Origin: Microvirga pakistanensis
Lineage (GTDB): Bacteria; Pseudomonadota; Alphaproteobacteria; Rhizobiales; Beijerinckiaceae
Assembly: GCF_004458765.1 (NCBI RefSeq)
Contig: NZ_SPJX01000673.1
Span: 1 to 64,000, forward strand
Direction of reading: 5' to 3'
Length of the DNA: 64,000 nt
Positions within the stretch are counted from its first letter, which is position 1. The number at the start of each line of letters is the position of its first letter. The translations under genes and the position numbers were made by a program. Under the pieces are notes generated by a model. The model did no database searches, was not told the origin of the DNA, and saw only the letters and a list, made by a program, of their open reading frames with translations. This document shows positions 7,764-15,978 of the stretch, piece after piece.

Positions 7764-9422
7764 ATGACTGACAAGACGATGAAGGCGCTAACCCGCCGCG
7801 GAGCCCTAGGCCTGCTGGGGAGCGCAGGAGCCGCACTGATGGCACCTAACCTGCTCGGCAAACCGGCGTTTGCGCAGACCAAAGGCGCGCCCTCGGGTCG
7901 CATCATCGTGGGTTTGGTACAGGAACCCACCGTCTTCAACCCGCTGATGGTCAAGATCGAGGTTGATGATGGCGTCCACTTCTCGCTGTTCGACGCGCTG
8001 TTCCGGTTCACGCCCGAAGGCGAACTGGTCCCCAACCTTGCGACCGAAGTTCCCTCGCAGGCAAATGGCGGCATCTCGGAAGATGGCAAGGAATGGCGTG
8101 TTAAGCTGCGCGACAACGTGAAGTGGCATGACGGCAAACCGTTCACTGCCGAGGATGTGAAATTCACACTCGAGCTGATCGTCAACCCCAAATTCCGCGC
8201 ATGGCGCACGGCGGGCCACTCGCTCGTGCGTGACATCAAAATCGTTTCCCCGACCGAGATCACCTGGAAGATGGAGAAGCCGTTCTCGCCCTATCTGTCC
8301 TTCCTGACCGAGACCTTTATCATCCCGAAACATGCGTTCGATGGCGTGGCCGATCCGAACTCGGCGCCCTTCAACCAAAGCCCAATCGGCACCGGCGCCT
8401 TCAAATGGGACCGCCGCGTCGCAGGCGACCGGGTCGAGCTGGTGGCCCACGCCGACTATCACGGCGAGGGCCCGTTCCTGAAACAGCTGGTGTTCAAGTA
8501 TATCCCTGACACAACCGTCCATTATACGCAGTTCCGCAGCGGTGACATCGACCTGCTGGGCCGCATGTATATCACGCCAGACAACTATAAAGATGCGAAG
8601 ACCCTGCCAGACCGCATCATCCAGTTGCAGCCCGCACCCTCGATCGAATCGATCGCGCTGAACCTTGAGCGCCCGCAGTTCAAGGACCTGGCCGTGCGTC
8701 AGGCGCTGTATGCCGCGATCGACAAGGCCGCGATCATCGACGCCATTTATTATGGCGTCCCCGATTCGGTGGAAAGCTACGTTCCCCGCAGCTCGTATTA
8801 CTATTATGACGGATTGCCGCGGCACGAGTATTCGCCGGACAAGGCGAATGAACTGCTGGACAAAGCCGGCTGGAAGCGCGGCCGCGGCGGTATTCGCGAA
8901 AAGAACGGCGTTCGTCTCTCTTTCAAGAACTCGACTACTTCGGGGAACCACCTGCGCGAACAGATGCAGCAGTTCGTTCAGCAAATGTTGCAGCAGGTCG
9001 GCGTCGAAATGACGATCGAGAACATGCCCGCCGCCGTTATGTGGGGCGATTTCTGGATGCAGTCGCGCTTCGATACCGCTGTCGTGGGCATTACCTACCT
9101 GATCGGTTCGGATCCGGATGTAACCAACCGCTTCCATTCAAAGTCGATCACCGCACAAGGCGGTGCCGGTTCGAACAATGTGCAGTTGAAAAACGCCCGG
9201 GTGGATGAGCTTCTAGAGCAGGGAACTGCACTGTTTGATCCTAAACAGCGCAAGGTCATCTATGATGAGGTTCAGCAGATCGTTCGAAACGAACTGCCGT
9301 TCCTCCCCCTGTTCGCCGAAAACTACATTCACGGTCGTAAGAAGGGCATCAATGGGTTCAAGCCGAACGGCAACACCCGCACCGAATCCTGGAATGCCGC
9401 CCAGTGGTACTGGGCCAGCTGA
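7764..9422 (+). CDS. Peptide/opine ABC transporter substrate-binding protein (family 5)
   Basis: The 552-residue periplasmic protein is an SBP family 5 (DppA/OppA/GsiB-type) receptor. Its N-terminus has a twin-arginine-like signal, LTRRGALGLLGSAGAAL, with cleavage expected after the PAFAQ region. Family landmarks include EDGKEWRVKLRDNVKWHDGKP (quoted here only in part: WRVKLRDNVKWHDGKPF), the LNLERPQFKDLAVRQALYAA segment and the closing LPFLPLFAENYIHG. It lies 52 bp after the ATPase gene with GGGGAACAGCA before ATG 7764. Ligand cannot be assigned; the neighbouring flavin oxidase suggests an amino compound instead of a long peptide. Confidence 0.92.
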   Translation: MTDKTMKALTRRGALGLLGSAGAALMAPNLLGKPAFAQTKGAPSGRIIVGLVQEPTVFNPLMVKIEVDDGVHFSLFDALFRFTPEGELVPNLATEVPSQANGGISEDGKEWRVKLRDNVKWHDGKPFTAEDVKFTLELIVNPKFRAWRTAGHSLVRDIKIVSPTEITWKMEKPFSPYLSFLTETFIIPKHAFDGVADPNSAPFNQSPIGTGAFKWDRRVAGDRVELVAHADYHGEGPFLKQLVFKYIPDTTVHYTQFRSGDIDLLGRMYITPDNYKDAKTLPDRIIQLQPAPSIESIALNLERPQFKDLAVRQALYAAIDKAAIIDAIYYGVPDSVESYVPRSSYYYYDGLPRHEYSPDKANELLDKAGWKRGRGGIREKNGVRLSFKNSTTSGNHLREQMQQFVQQMLQQVGVEMTIENMPAAVMWGDFWMQSRFDTAVVGITYLIGSDPDVTNRFHSKSITAQGGAGSNNVQLKNARVDELLEQGTALFDPKQRKVIYDEVQQIVRNELPFLPLFAENYIHGRKKGINGFKPNGNTRTESWNAAQWYWAS

Positions 9423-9494
9423 CCCTGCCCCCTCCCGTCGCCTGCCGACCCAGGCGGCGGGACCTTGCGTCCGTCGTCTCTTTGGGAGAGCTGA

Positions 9495-10445
9495 ATGTTC
9501 GTCTTTCTGCTCAATCGCCTGTGGCAAAGCGTGATCTTGCTGATCATTGTCTCGATTATCGGCTTCACCATTCTTAACATGATCCCCGGTGGGCCACTGT
9601 CGCAATACGCGCTTGATCCGGGGATGACGGCAGCCGATCTGGAGCGACTGAAAGAGCAGATGGGTCTGAACCGTCCACTCCCGATCCAGTATCTGGACTG
9701 GGCTTGGCGGATGGCTGGGGGCGACTGGGGAACGTCCTATCGAGACGGTCAGCCTGTAACTGCTGTCATCGGCCGCCATATCTTTGCAACCCTGATCCTG
9801 ATGGGGTCATCTATGGCGATCTCAATGGCTCTCGGCACCTGGATCGGCATCCGAGGCGCAACGCATCGCTATTCGATCTTCGACTATACTGCGACGGTCG
9901 GCGCGATGGTGGCCCTCTCGATCCCGACTTTTTGGTTTGGTCTGGTCGGCATCTATATCTTCTCGTTGCAGCTTGGCTGGCTGCCTGCGGGCAATATGTA
10001 CACTATCGGAAACGAGACAGTGCTGGGCTATCTGCAGCACCTGATCCTGCCTAGCCTTGTACTGTCGCTGGTACATGTCGCGGTTTGGAGCCGTTACATG
10101 CGCACCGCGACGCTGGACGTCATCAACCAGGAGTTCGTCAGAACCGCTCGCGCCAAGGGCGTGCCGGAAAAGCGCGTACTGATGAAGCACGTCGTGGGCA
10201 ATGCGCTACTGCCGATGATTACGTTGGCCGGGATGCAGCTGCCGCAGCTTCTCGGCGGGGCATTGGTGACAGAAACAGTCTTTACCTGGCCTGGCATGGG
10301 GCGGTTGTTCCTCGACAGCCTTGGCTACAGTGACTACCCGGTGGTGATGGGGCTGCTGATGCTGTCGGCTATCCTGACGCTGCTTGGCAACCTGATCGCG
10401 GATATCGTCGTCTCGATGGTCGACCCGCGCATCCGGCTGAGCTAA
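9495..10445 (+). CDS. Peptide-type ABC transporter permease (DppB/GsiC family)
   Basis: The 316-residue inner-membrane protein has six predicted helices, the N-terminal LNMIPGGPLSQYALDPG loop and the EAA-type cytoplasmic loop VRTARAKGVPEKRVLMKHVVGNALLP that docks the ATPase, followed by GGALVTETVFTWPGMGRL, all typical of this family. It follows the binding-protein gene by 72 bp and precedes the second permease by 22 bp. Start ATG 9495 is preceded by GGGAGAGCTGA. The gene is intact, unlike the unrelated permease fragment at 384. Confidence 0.93.
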   Translation: MFVFLLNRLWQSVILLIIVSIIGFTILNMIPGGPLSQYALDPGMTAADLERLKEQMGLNRPLPIQYLDWAWRMAGGDWGTSYRDGQPVTAVIGRHIFATLILMGSSMAISMALGTWIGIRGATHRYSIFDYTATVGAMVALSIPTFWFGLVGIYIFSLQLGWLPAGNMYTIGNETVLGYLQHLILPSLVLSLVHVAVWSRYMRTATLDVINQEFVRTARAKGVPEKRVLMKHVVGNALLPMITLAGMQLPQLLGGALVTETVFTWPGMGRLFLDSLGYSDYPVVMGLLMLSAILTLLGNLIADIVVSMVDPRIRLS

Positions 10446-10467
10446 CTCTCCGAAGCAGAGGAACGAC

Positions 10468-11355
10468 ATGAACGCAATCTCAGCAACCGCCATCGCTTCG
10501 GGGCGTTCCCGCTGGTGGCGAAGCCGCGCCACACAACGCTTCATGCGGCATCGCCTTGCGCTGATCGGGATACTTTTGATCACCGTCCTGGCTCTGGCTT
10601 GCGCCTTTGGACCCTATCTGCTGCCCTACAATCCGCTGCAGATCGACATTCGCGCGCGCTTTTCGCCGCCCTTTACGGGCAACCACTATCTGGGCACCGA
10701 TCCCTTGGGTCGCGACCTTGCCGCGCGCCTGCTGGAAGCTGGGCGCATCTCGCTGCTGGTTGGGCTGTTCGCAATGATCCTGTCAACCTTTATTGGCGCG
10801 GTCATCGGGGTCGTCGCAGGCTATCGCGGTGGCTGGCTGGGCAACGCGCTGATGCGCTTCGTTGATGCGTTTCTTGCCTTCCCGTCGATCTTTCTGGTTC
10901 TGGCGATGGCGGCACTGCTGCAGCCTAGCCCGGTGATGATCACCGTCATCATCGCCCTTACTAGCTGGATGGAGGTCTCGCGCATTGTCGAGGCCGAGGT
11001 CCGGTCGCTGCGCGAGCGTGAATTCGTGCTGGCTGGCCGGATGCTGGGCCTCAGCGGGACGCATATTATGTTCCGCGAGATCCTGCCGAACGCCGTGGGG
11101 CCGATCATCGTGGCCGCGACCCTAACCGTCGCCCGTGCCATCCTGACCGAATCCTATATCAGCTTCCTCGGCTACGGCATCCAGCCGCCACTGCCCAGCT
11201 GGGGCAATATGTTGAACGGCGCGCAGCAATACCTGGAAAGCGCGCCTTGGTTGGCCATCGTGCCAGGCGTCGCGATTACCATGGCCGTGACCAGCTTCAA
11301 CTTCATCGGTGACGGGCTGCGCGACGCGCTGGACGTGCGCAACGACCACCACTGA
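10468..11355 (+). CDS. Peptide-type ABC transporter permease (DppC/GsiD family)
   Basis: The 295-residue protein pairs with the preceding permease. It shows the N-terminal RFMRHRLALIGILLI helix, the short periplasmic GTDPLGRDLAARLLEAGRIS motif diagnostic of DppC-type subunits, and the ATPase-contact loop REREFVLAGRMLGLSGTHIM. It ends in FNFIGDGLRDALDVR as most family members do. It is the last gene of the operon; only 24 bp separate its stop from the left repeat of the second IS6 element, so any native terminator has been removed or replaced. Confidence 0.93.
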   Translation: MNAISATAIASGRSRWWRSRATQRFMRHRLALIGILLITVLALACAFGPYLLPYNPLQIDIRARFSPPFTGNHYLGTDPLGRDLAARLLEAGRISLLVGLFAMILSTFIGAVIGVVAGYRGGWLGNALMRFVDAFLAFPSIFLVLAMAALLQPSPVMITVIIALTSWMEVSRIVEAEVRSLREREFVLAGRMLGLSGTHIMFREILPNAVGPIIVAATLTVARAILTESYISFLGYGIQPPLPSWGNMLNGAQQYLESAPWLAIVPGVAITMAVTSFNFIGDGLRDALDVRNDHH

Positions 11356-11379
11356 CCGCTATAAGAATGTTTGAAAAAG

Positions 11380-12185
11380 GGTGCTGTCACGGTAATCTTT
11401 GGTCAGAGGCTTCTGCCCTAAGAGCTGTGGCATGACCAAGTCCATCAGCTACAAGCGCCATCGATTCCCACCCCAGATCATCGCCCATGCAGTTTGGTTG
11501 TACTTCCGATTTCCTCTGATCCTCCGGCTCGTCGAGGAGATGCTGCTCGAGCGCGGTATCGTCGTCTCCTACGAGACGATCCGGCGCTGGGGTAAGAAGT
11601 TCGGACCGGCTTATGCCCGGCGCCTTCGCTGCAAGCCACCACGCCCGACTGACATTTGGCACCTGGACGAGGTACTGATCACAATCGCGGGCAAGAAACA
11701 TTGGCTGTGGCGGGCTGTGGACCAGGACGGATACGTGCTCGACGAGATCGTCCAGAGCCACCGCAACACCAAGGCGGCCAAGCGCCTGCTGATCCGGCTG
11801 ATGAAGAAGCAAGGCATGGTGCCCAAGCGCATCATCACCGATAAGCTGCCCTCCTACGGGGCTGCCAGGCGCAAGGTCATGCCGAGGGTTGAGCACCGGT
11901 CTCACAAGGGCTTGAACAACAGGGCTGAAAATTCGCATCTCTCGCTGCGAAAGCGGGAGAGAATGATGCAGGGCTTTCGGTCTGTGGAAGGCCTGCAGCG
12001 GTTCACATCAGTCTTTTCGGCTGCCAGAAATCTGTTCGTTCCGCCCCGCTCGCACCAGTCTGCCCTCGCTACCCACGTCTACCGTCTACGAGCCATGGCG
12101 GCATGGAAGTCCGCGGCGGGCGTGCTCGCCTGAATTCAACAAAGCAGGGCTTCTCGCGGTCGCCTCAGGTTACCGTGACATCACC
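11380..12185 (+). mobile_element. IS6-family insertion sequence (copy B)
   Basis: The 806-bp element has near-perfect 19-bp terminal inverted repeats: GGTGCTGTCACGGTAATCT at 11380-11398 and, on the minus strand from 12185, GGTGATGTCACGGTAACCT (17 of 19 match). It carries one intact transposase. Its ends and transposase belong to a different IS6 subgroup from copy A. No 8-bp target duplication is visible (TGAAAAAG left, TGCAGCGG right). Together with copy A it brackets the transporter/oxidase segment 2614-11379. Confidence 0.88.
11432..12133 (+). CDS. IS6-family DDE transposase
   Basis: From ATG 11432 the product is 233 residues, starting MTKSISYKRHRFPPQIIAHA. It has the N-terminal DNA-binding segment with FRFPLILRLVEEMLLERG and the DDE catalytic residues Asp79 (WHLDEVLI), Asp137 (RIITDKLPSY) and Glu166 (NNRAENSH). 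The frame can be extended upstream to 11399 but the ATG at 11432 matches the family start and lies 52 bp inside the inverted repeat. The gene is intact. Fragments of close relatives, with the same N-terminal motif, lie at 24576 and on the minus strand at 25082. Confidence 0.92.
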   Translation: MTKSISYKRHRFPPQIIAHAVWLYFRFPLILRLVEEMLLERGIVVSYETIRRWGKKFGPAYARRLRCKPPRPTDIWHLDEVLITIAGKKHWLWRAVDQDGYVLDEIVQSHRNTKAAKRLLIRLMKKQGMVPKRIITDKLPSYGAARRKVMPRVEHRSHKGLNNRAENSHLSLRKRERMMQGFRSVEGLQRFTSVFSAARNLFVPPRSHQSALATHVYRLRAMAAWKSAAGVLA

Positions 12186-12237
12186 TGCAGCGGACATCGC
12201 ATGGATTCTAGAGATTGGGTGCGCAACAGGTTGATGT

Positions 12238-12269
12238 GATGGCTCGCTTCCGGAGCGAGGCGAGCCATC
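12238..12269. terminator. Hairpin downstream of the TerC-family gene
   Basis: A perfect 10-bp stem GATGGCTCGC/GCGAGCCATC (12238-12247 with 12260-12269) encloses a 12-base loop just beyond the stop of the leftward gene at 12290. There is no T run on either side, so its role as an intrinsic terminator is uncertain. Confidence 0.5.
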
Positions 12270-12289
12270 TCTGAAGTTAGTACGTCAGG

Positions 12290-12946
12290 CTATGCACCAT
12301 TGATAAGCGGCCAGACCTCAAGAGCGCCGCGGTAGATCATCTCGACGGACACATAGAGGATGATGGCGAGGCCCACATAGGCAATCCAGCGGTGTTTCTG
12401 GAGAAGACGGGCGATGAAGCTCGCGGCGACACCCATGAGAGCAATGGACAGCACAAGCCCGAAGATCAGCACGTTGGGGTGCTCGCGGGCGGCGCCTGCC
12501 ACCGCCAGCACGTTGTCGAGGGACATAGACACGTCCGCAATGACGATCTGCCAGGCGGCTTGGGCGAAGGTTTTGCGCGGGGCTGCACCGGCGATCTTGC
12601 CGTCCTGATCGAGGTCGCGTCCTTCGAGGGCTTCCTCACCCTGGATCTCTTCCGCATGGCTGGTGCGCAGCTCACGCCACATCTTCCAGCAGACCCAGAG
12701 CAGCAGGATGCCGCCAGCCAAAAGCAGGCCTACGATCTGCAGGAGTTGAGTTGTTGCGGCGGCAAACCCGATGCGTAGGACCGTGGCGGCGATGATGCCA
12801 ATCAGGATCGCTCTGGCGCGCTGCTCCTTGGGTAGTCCGGCGGCGGCCAGACCGATGACAATGGCGTTGTCGCCCGCAAGCACCAGGTCAATCATAATAA
12901 CCTGGAGGAGGGCGGAGAGGGCTTCTGTGGTGAAAAATTCGCTCAT
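12290..12946 (-). CDS. TerC-family (YjbE-like) integral membrane protein
   Basis: The 218-residue protein has about seven hydrophobic helices and the paired acidic motifs of the TerC/YjbE family: DLVLAGDNAIVIGLAAAGLP in the first half and ADVSMSLDNVLAVAGAA in the second, with a charged cytoplasmic loop (EEALEGRDLDQDGK) between. Family members are implicated in metal (manganese, calcium) export and co-translational metalation of exported enzymes, and some in tellurite resistance. I chose ATG 12946, which has a GGGAG site and matches the family N-terminus; the frame stays open to 13012. It stands alone, with IS6 copy B on one side and a long empty stretch on the other. Confidence 0.85.
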   Translation of the reverse strand: MSEFFTTEALSALLQVIMIDLVLAGDNAIVIGLAAAGLPKEQRARAILIGIIAATVLRIGFAAATTQLLQIVGLLLAGGILLLWVCWKMWRELRTSHAEEIQGEEALEGRDLDQDGKIAGAAPRKTFAQAAWQIVIADVSMSLDNVLAVAGAAREHPNVLIFGLVLSIALMGVAASFIARLLQKHRWIAYVGLAIILYVSVEMIYRGALEVWPLINGA

Positions 12947-13494
12947 GTGGCTCCCGTTTGCATGAACAGGGGCAGCCGCCATGCCGTCTGGAGTGACCGC
13001 ACAAAGATCCACGTCGCATCAGCCTCGCTGGAGACGGACGACGTTGAGAAGCAAGTTATGGTCGGCAGAACGCCATGAGCCGGGCACCCGATTGGACATC
13101 CAGTCCGACATCGCAGTTCTTCCGAACTGCCAGAGGGGCCCGGCCTGGTCCTAAACCTGTAAGGGCGGGAAGACGTCAACTCAAGAGGCAATTGAGCGAC
13201 CTTGCGCCTTGGCGCTCCCCACGGACCTCCCTCCAGCCTGCCCGGAGCGGGGGCCAGAGGCAATTCGACCCTTCCAGACGGCCTCTCCAGCGAAGGGCAG
13301 CTTCTGGCACATCCGAGACCTAAACCTGAGGACAGCTTTCCCCGTCGAAGCGGACGCTCCTGAAGGGCAGACGATGGGCAGAGGATAACCCTAGCCGGCA
13401 TAGGGCGGCTGCCCAACCGAGCGCTTTGCCGTTCAAGGCAGCCACGAAGTTGCGGATCTTGGAATGGTCTGCTCCTATGAGGCACAGCAGCAGT
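12947..13494. other. Intergenic stretch with no recognised gene
   Basis: About 550 bases between the TerC-family gene and a GntR regulator show no convincing coding frame. I looked for a yybP-ykoY manganese riboswitch upstream of the TerC-family gene and did not find its conserved core. Confidence 0.5.
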
Positions 13495-14193
13495 CTAGGT
13501 TCGAACGTATCCAGGATACTTATCCTTAATCTCATCCACATGAGAAAGTGTGCCTGAAAGGTGCACCCGAAGATGGTTCTGTGCTTCCTCAGGTTTGCCC
13601 TCGGCAATGGCCTGCACGATTAGCCTATGATGCTTTACAATATCCTGAGCCTTGCCTGGCGTCGGCAGATGGAGGCGGCGGAGGCGATCAATATGTCCAC
13701 TGCGGCTGCGGACAAGCGTCCATAGGTCGTGCATCTTGGCGGCTTCGTAGAGATGCTGATGGAAAGCCTGATCGGCCATTGTAAAGGCTTCGAAATCTTC
13801 GGCTTCCATCAAAGCCTGCTGCTGGGCCAGGAAGCCCTGGAGCCTTGCGATCAGCCTTTGATCGGGCGCAAGCGCTAGACTTCTGACGATTTCGAGTTCC
13901 AAGGAGCGACGTAGGAAATGCGCTTGGTGGGCAAGCGTCAGGTCTATCGGGCTGACCACAGTCGCATGCTGCGGGAAAATCTCCACCAAGCCTTCCTCCT
14001 GGAGTCTCAGGAGAGCATCCCGGATCGGCGTTGAGCTCAGTCCGAACTCCTTCTGGAGGGTAAGGCGGTTCAGCACCGTTCCCGGAGCGAGGGTGAGGGC
14101 GAGGATGGCTTCTCGCAAATGCTCGAAGACCTGAGGGGCCGCATGGCGCGACCTATCCCGGGGCCGCAATGAGCTTACCATCAAGGTATCCAT
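13495..14193 (-). CDS. GntR-family transcriptional regulator (FadR subfamily, FCD domain)
   Basis: The 232-residue protein has a winged helix at the N-terminus (VFEHLREAILALTLAPGTVL, then FGLSSTPIRDALLRLQEEGL) and an all-helical FCD ligand-binding domain from about residue 95, with the metal-site pattern of the family visible in ADQAFHQHLYEAA and VKHHRLIVQAI and a final LRVHLSGTLSHV. It is transcribed divergently from the TctC-TctB-TctA/dehydratase cassette, 187 bp away, and most likely represses that cassette, with a sugar-acid ligand as inducer. A near-consensus promoter with a perfect palindrome lies in the shared gap. Confidence 0.88.
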   Translation of the reverse strand: MDTLMVSSLRPRDRSRHAAPQVFEHLREAILALTLAPGTVLNRLTLQKEFGLSSTPIRDALLRLQEEGLVEIFPQHATVVSPIDLTLAHQAHFLRRSLELEIVRSLALAPDQRLIARLQGFLAQQQALMEAEDFEAFTMADQAFHQHLYEAAKMHDLWTLVRSRSGHIDRLRRLHLPTPGKAQDIVKHHRLIVQAIAEGKPEEAQNHLRVHLSGTLSHVDEIKDKYPGYVRT

Positions 14194-14266
14194 CTCTCTG
14201 TCCTTCTAGGGCATCATCCCACTTGCCGAAGCAGCATTACATCAGGAAGTTGCATCAGAATCCACA

Positions 14267-14295
14267 TTGACAGACTAATGCATTAGCGTTTTAGT
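14267..14295 (+). promoter_or_regulatory. Promoter with embedded palindromic operator for the TTT/dehydratase operon
   Basis: TTGACA at 14267-14272 and TTTAGT at 14290-14295 are separated by 17 bases, and the perfect 12-bp palindrome CTAATGCATTAG (14275-14286) lies inside the spacer. This is the ideal position for steric repression by the divergently encoded GntR protein. Confidence 0.65.
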
Positions 14296-14380
14296 GTCCA
14301 ATGTTCCCGCTGGAACACCCAGCCGCAAACCCGCGAAAGACGGGTGTTTACCAATCGACCCATATCAAAGGAGGAAGCGC

Positions 14381-15352
14381 ATGAAGGCGCTGAAACTGTT
14401 GTCCGCTGCTGCCCTGGGTATCGCGATCTCTGCACCTGCGCTCGCCGCCGGGTATCCGGAAAAGCCTATAACGGTGGTCGTGCCGTTCCCGGCCGGCGGA
14501 GCGTCCGACACGACGGCCCGGGTGACCACCCAGAAGATGCAGGAAAGCCTCGGGCAGCCCATCGTGGTGGAGAACAAGCCTGGCGCGAATGGCTCCCTCG
14601 GAGCCGGGCAGGTCGCTAAGGCGAAACCCGACGGCTACACCTTGATCGTCGGCTCAATCGGCGTTTATGCGATCAACCCGGTCCTCTACAAGAGCCTGCC
14701 TTACGACCCGACCAAGGACTTCGACCTGCTGACGGTGGCAGTGCGTACGCCGAACGTTCTCGTGGCCAACCCCAACTTCCCGGCCAACAGCGTCAAGGAA
14801 CTCGTCGAGTATCTGAAGAAGAACCCGGAGAAGGTCACGTTCGCTTCGTCCGGCGCGGGTTCCTCAGACCATCTCACCGCAGCCTTGTTCTGGCAGAAGA
14901 CCGGCACCACCGGCGTCCACGTGCCCTACAAGGGCGGCGCTCCCGCGATTACTGATCTGATCGGTGGCCATGCCGACGTGTCGTTCCAGAATCTCGGCGC
15001 GGTGTCGAACCACATCAAGGCCGGCAAGCTGAGGCTTCTCGCCGTCACGGCTGACAAGCGCAATCCCGCTTTCCCCGATGCGCCGACCATGAAGGAAGCC
15101 GGTGTCGAGGGCGTCGAGGTCTATTCCTGGCAGGCTGTTGCTGCGCCTAAGGGACTTCCGGCCGACGTGAAGGGCAAGCTAGAGCAGTCGCTGACGGCCG
15201 CTTTGAACACGCCCGACGTGAAGGGCAGGTTCAACGACATCGGCTTTGAGGTCGTCGCCAACACCAGCGGCCAGTTCTCGGAGTTCCTGAACCAGGAAAT
15301 CAGCCGCTGGAAGACCGTCGTTGAGACGGGCAAGATCACGGCTGACCAATAA
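14381..15352 (+). CDS. tctC: Tripartite tricarboxylate transporter substrate-binding protein (TctC/Bug family)
   Basis: From ATG 14381 (preceded by AAAGGAGGAAG) the product is 323 residues with a Sec signal peptide, MKALKLLSAAALGIAISAPA, cleaved after ALA. The mature protein has the Bug-family landmarks: YPEKPITVVVPFPAGGASD, the loop that contacts the ligand carboxylate, VVENKPGANGSLG, and HVPYKGGAPAITDLIGGHAD. It captures a carboxylic acid in the periplasm for the TctA/TctB membrane pair downstream. The frame extends upstream to 14294, overlapping the promoter, which rules out that longer start. Context suggests an aldonic or related sugar acid as ligand. Confidence 0.93.
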   Translation: MKALKLLSAAALGIAISAPALAAGYPEKPITVVVPFPAGGASDTTARVTTQKMQESLGQPIVVENKPGANGSLGAGQVAKAKPDGYTLIVGSIGVYAINPVLYKSLPYDPTKDFDLLTVAVRTPNVLVANPNFPANSVKELVEYLKKNPEKVTFASSGAGSSDHLTAALFWQKTGTTGVHVPYKGGAPAITDLIGGHADVSFQNLGAVSNHIKAGKLRLLAVTADKRNPAFPDAPTMKEAGVEGVEVYSWQAVAAPKGLPADVKGKLEQSLTAALNTPDVKGRFNDIGFEVVANTSGQFSEFLNQEISRWKTVVETGKITADQ

Positions 15353-15363
15353 GCCAACCCGGT

Positions 15364-15386
15364 GGGGCAGCCCCTACGGCTGCCCC
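15364..15386 (+). terminator. Hairpin between tctC and tctB
   Basis: A perfect 9-bp stem GGGGCAGCC/GGCTGCCCC (15364-15372 with 15378-15386) lies 12 bases after the tctC stop. A short T run appears only 10 bases later, so it is more likely a partial terminator or 3'-end stabiliser that raises tctC expression over the membrane subunits. Confidence 0.6.
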
Positions 15387-15504
15387 GCATCCTGACTTTT
15401 CAGAATTGCCGAGAACGTCGCCATTTGCCTGATGTCTGCGCGGCCATTGCGCCCGCCAGCGACGCCACAACGTTCATCGTCATTTCACTGGGAGGACGCT
15501 CGTG

Positions 15505-15966
15505 ATGCCACACGTGCTCCATAAGAAAGATTTTTGGGCTGGCGTGCTCTACATCGTCTTCGGCGCAGCCGCCTTCTGGATCGGCCGCGAGTATCCGATG
15601 GGCACGGCCGGGCGCATGGGGGCTGGCTATTTCCCAACCATCCTGAGCGTCATCCTCATGCTGATCGGCTTGCTCTCGGCAGCGCGCGCCTTTGCTCAAG
15701 AGGGTGAGGCCGTTGGCGCCATCGCCTGGAAGCCTTTGGCATTCGTCGTCGGCTCGACGGCTCTCTTCGGATTGCTGCTCCCCAGCGCGGGACTTGTCGT
15801 CGCTCTGCTTGTGCTCATCCTGGTCAGCGCCGCTGCGAGCCAGCACTTCCGCTTCGACCCCAATGCGGCCGCCGGGCTGATTCTTCTCGTGGCTTTCTGC
15901 ACTCTCGTCTTCGTCAAGGCGCTGGGCGTTCCGATGCCGCTCGTCGGCTCGTGGTTTGGTGAGTAG
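15505..15966 (+). CDS. tctB: Tripartite tricarboxylate transporter small membrane subunit TctB
   Basis: The 153-residue protein has four hydrophobic helices and the TctB pattern: DFWAGVLYIVFGAAAFWIGR near the N-terminus, then REYPMGTAGRMGAGYFPTIL, and a C-terminal FVKALGVPMPL. It is the small partner of TctA in secondary, SBP-dependent carboxylate uptake. ATG 15505 is preceded by GGGAGG; a GTG three bases earlier is equally in frame. It is 12 bp upstream of tctA. Confidence 0.9.
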   Translation: MPHVLHKKDFWAGVLYIVFGAAAFWIGREYPMGTAGRMGAGYFPTILSVILMLIGLLSAARAFAQEGEAVGAIAWKPLAFVVGSTALFGLLLPSAGLVVALLVLILVSAAASQHFRFDPNAAAGLILLVAFCTLVFVKALGVPMPLVGSWFGE

Positions 15967-15978
15967 AGGGCTCAAGCA

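Noticed and set aside
6932..8263. 443-codon open frame on the minus strand, and a similar one at 7806-9137
   Set aside because: Both oppose the ABC ATPase and binding-protein genes, which have complete motifs; no family features in the antisense products.
1801..12185. Simple composite transposon formed by the two IS6 elements
   Set aside because: The two IS copies have different ends and transposases and neither shows target duplications, so they cannot act as a matched pair; I describe only an IS-bounded segment.
12947..13100. yybP-ykoY manganese riboswitch upstream of the TerC-family gene
   Set aside because: The gene family often has one, but the conserved core of the riboswitch was not found in the upstream minus-strand sequence.
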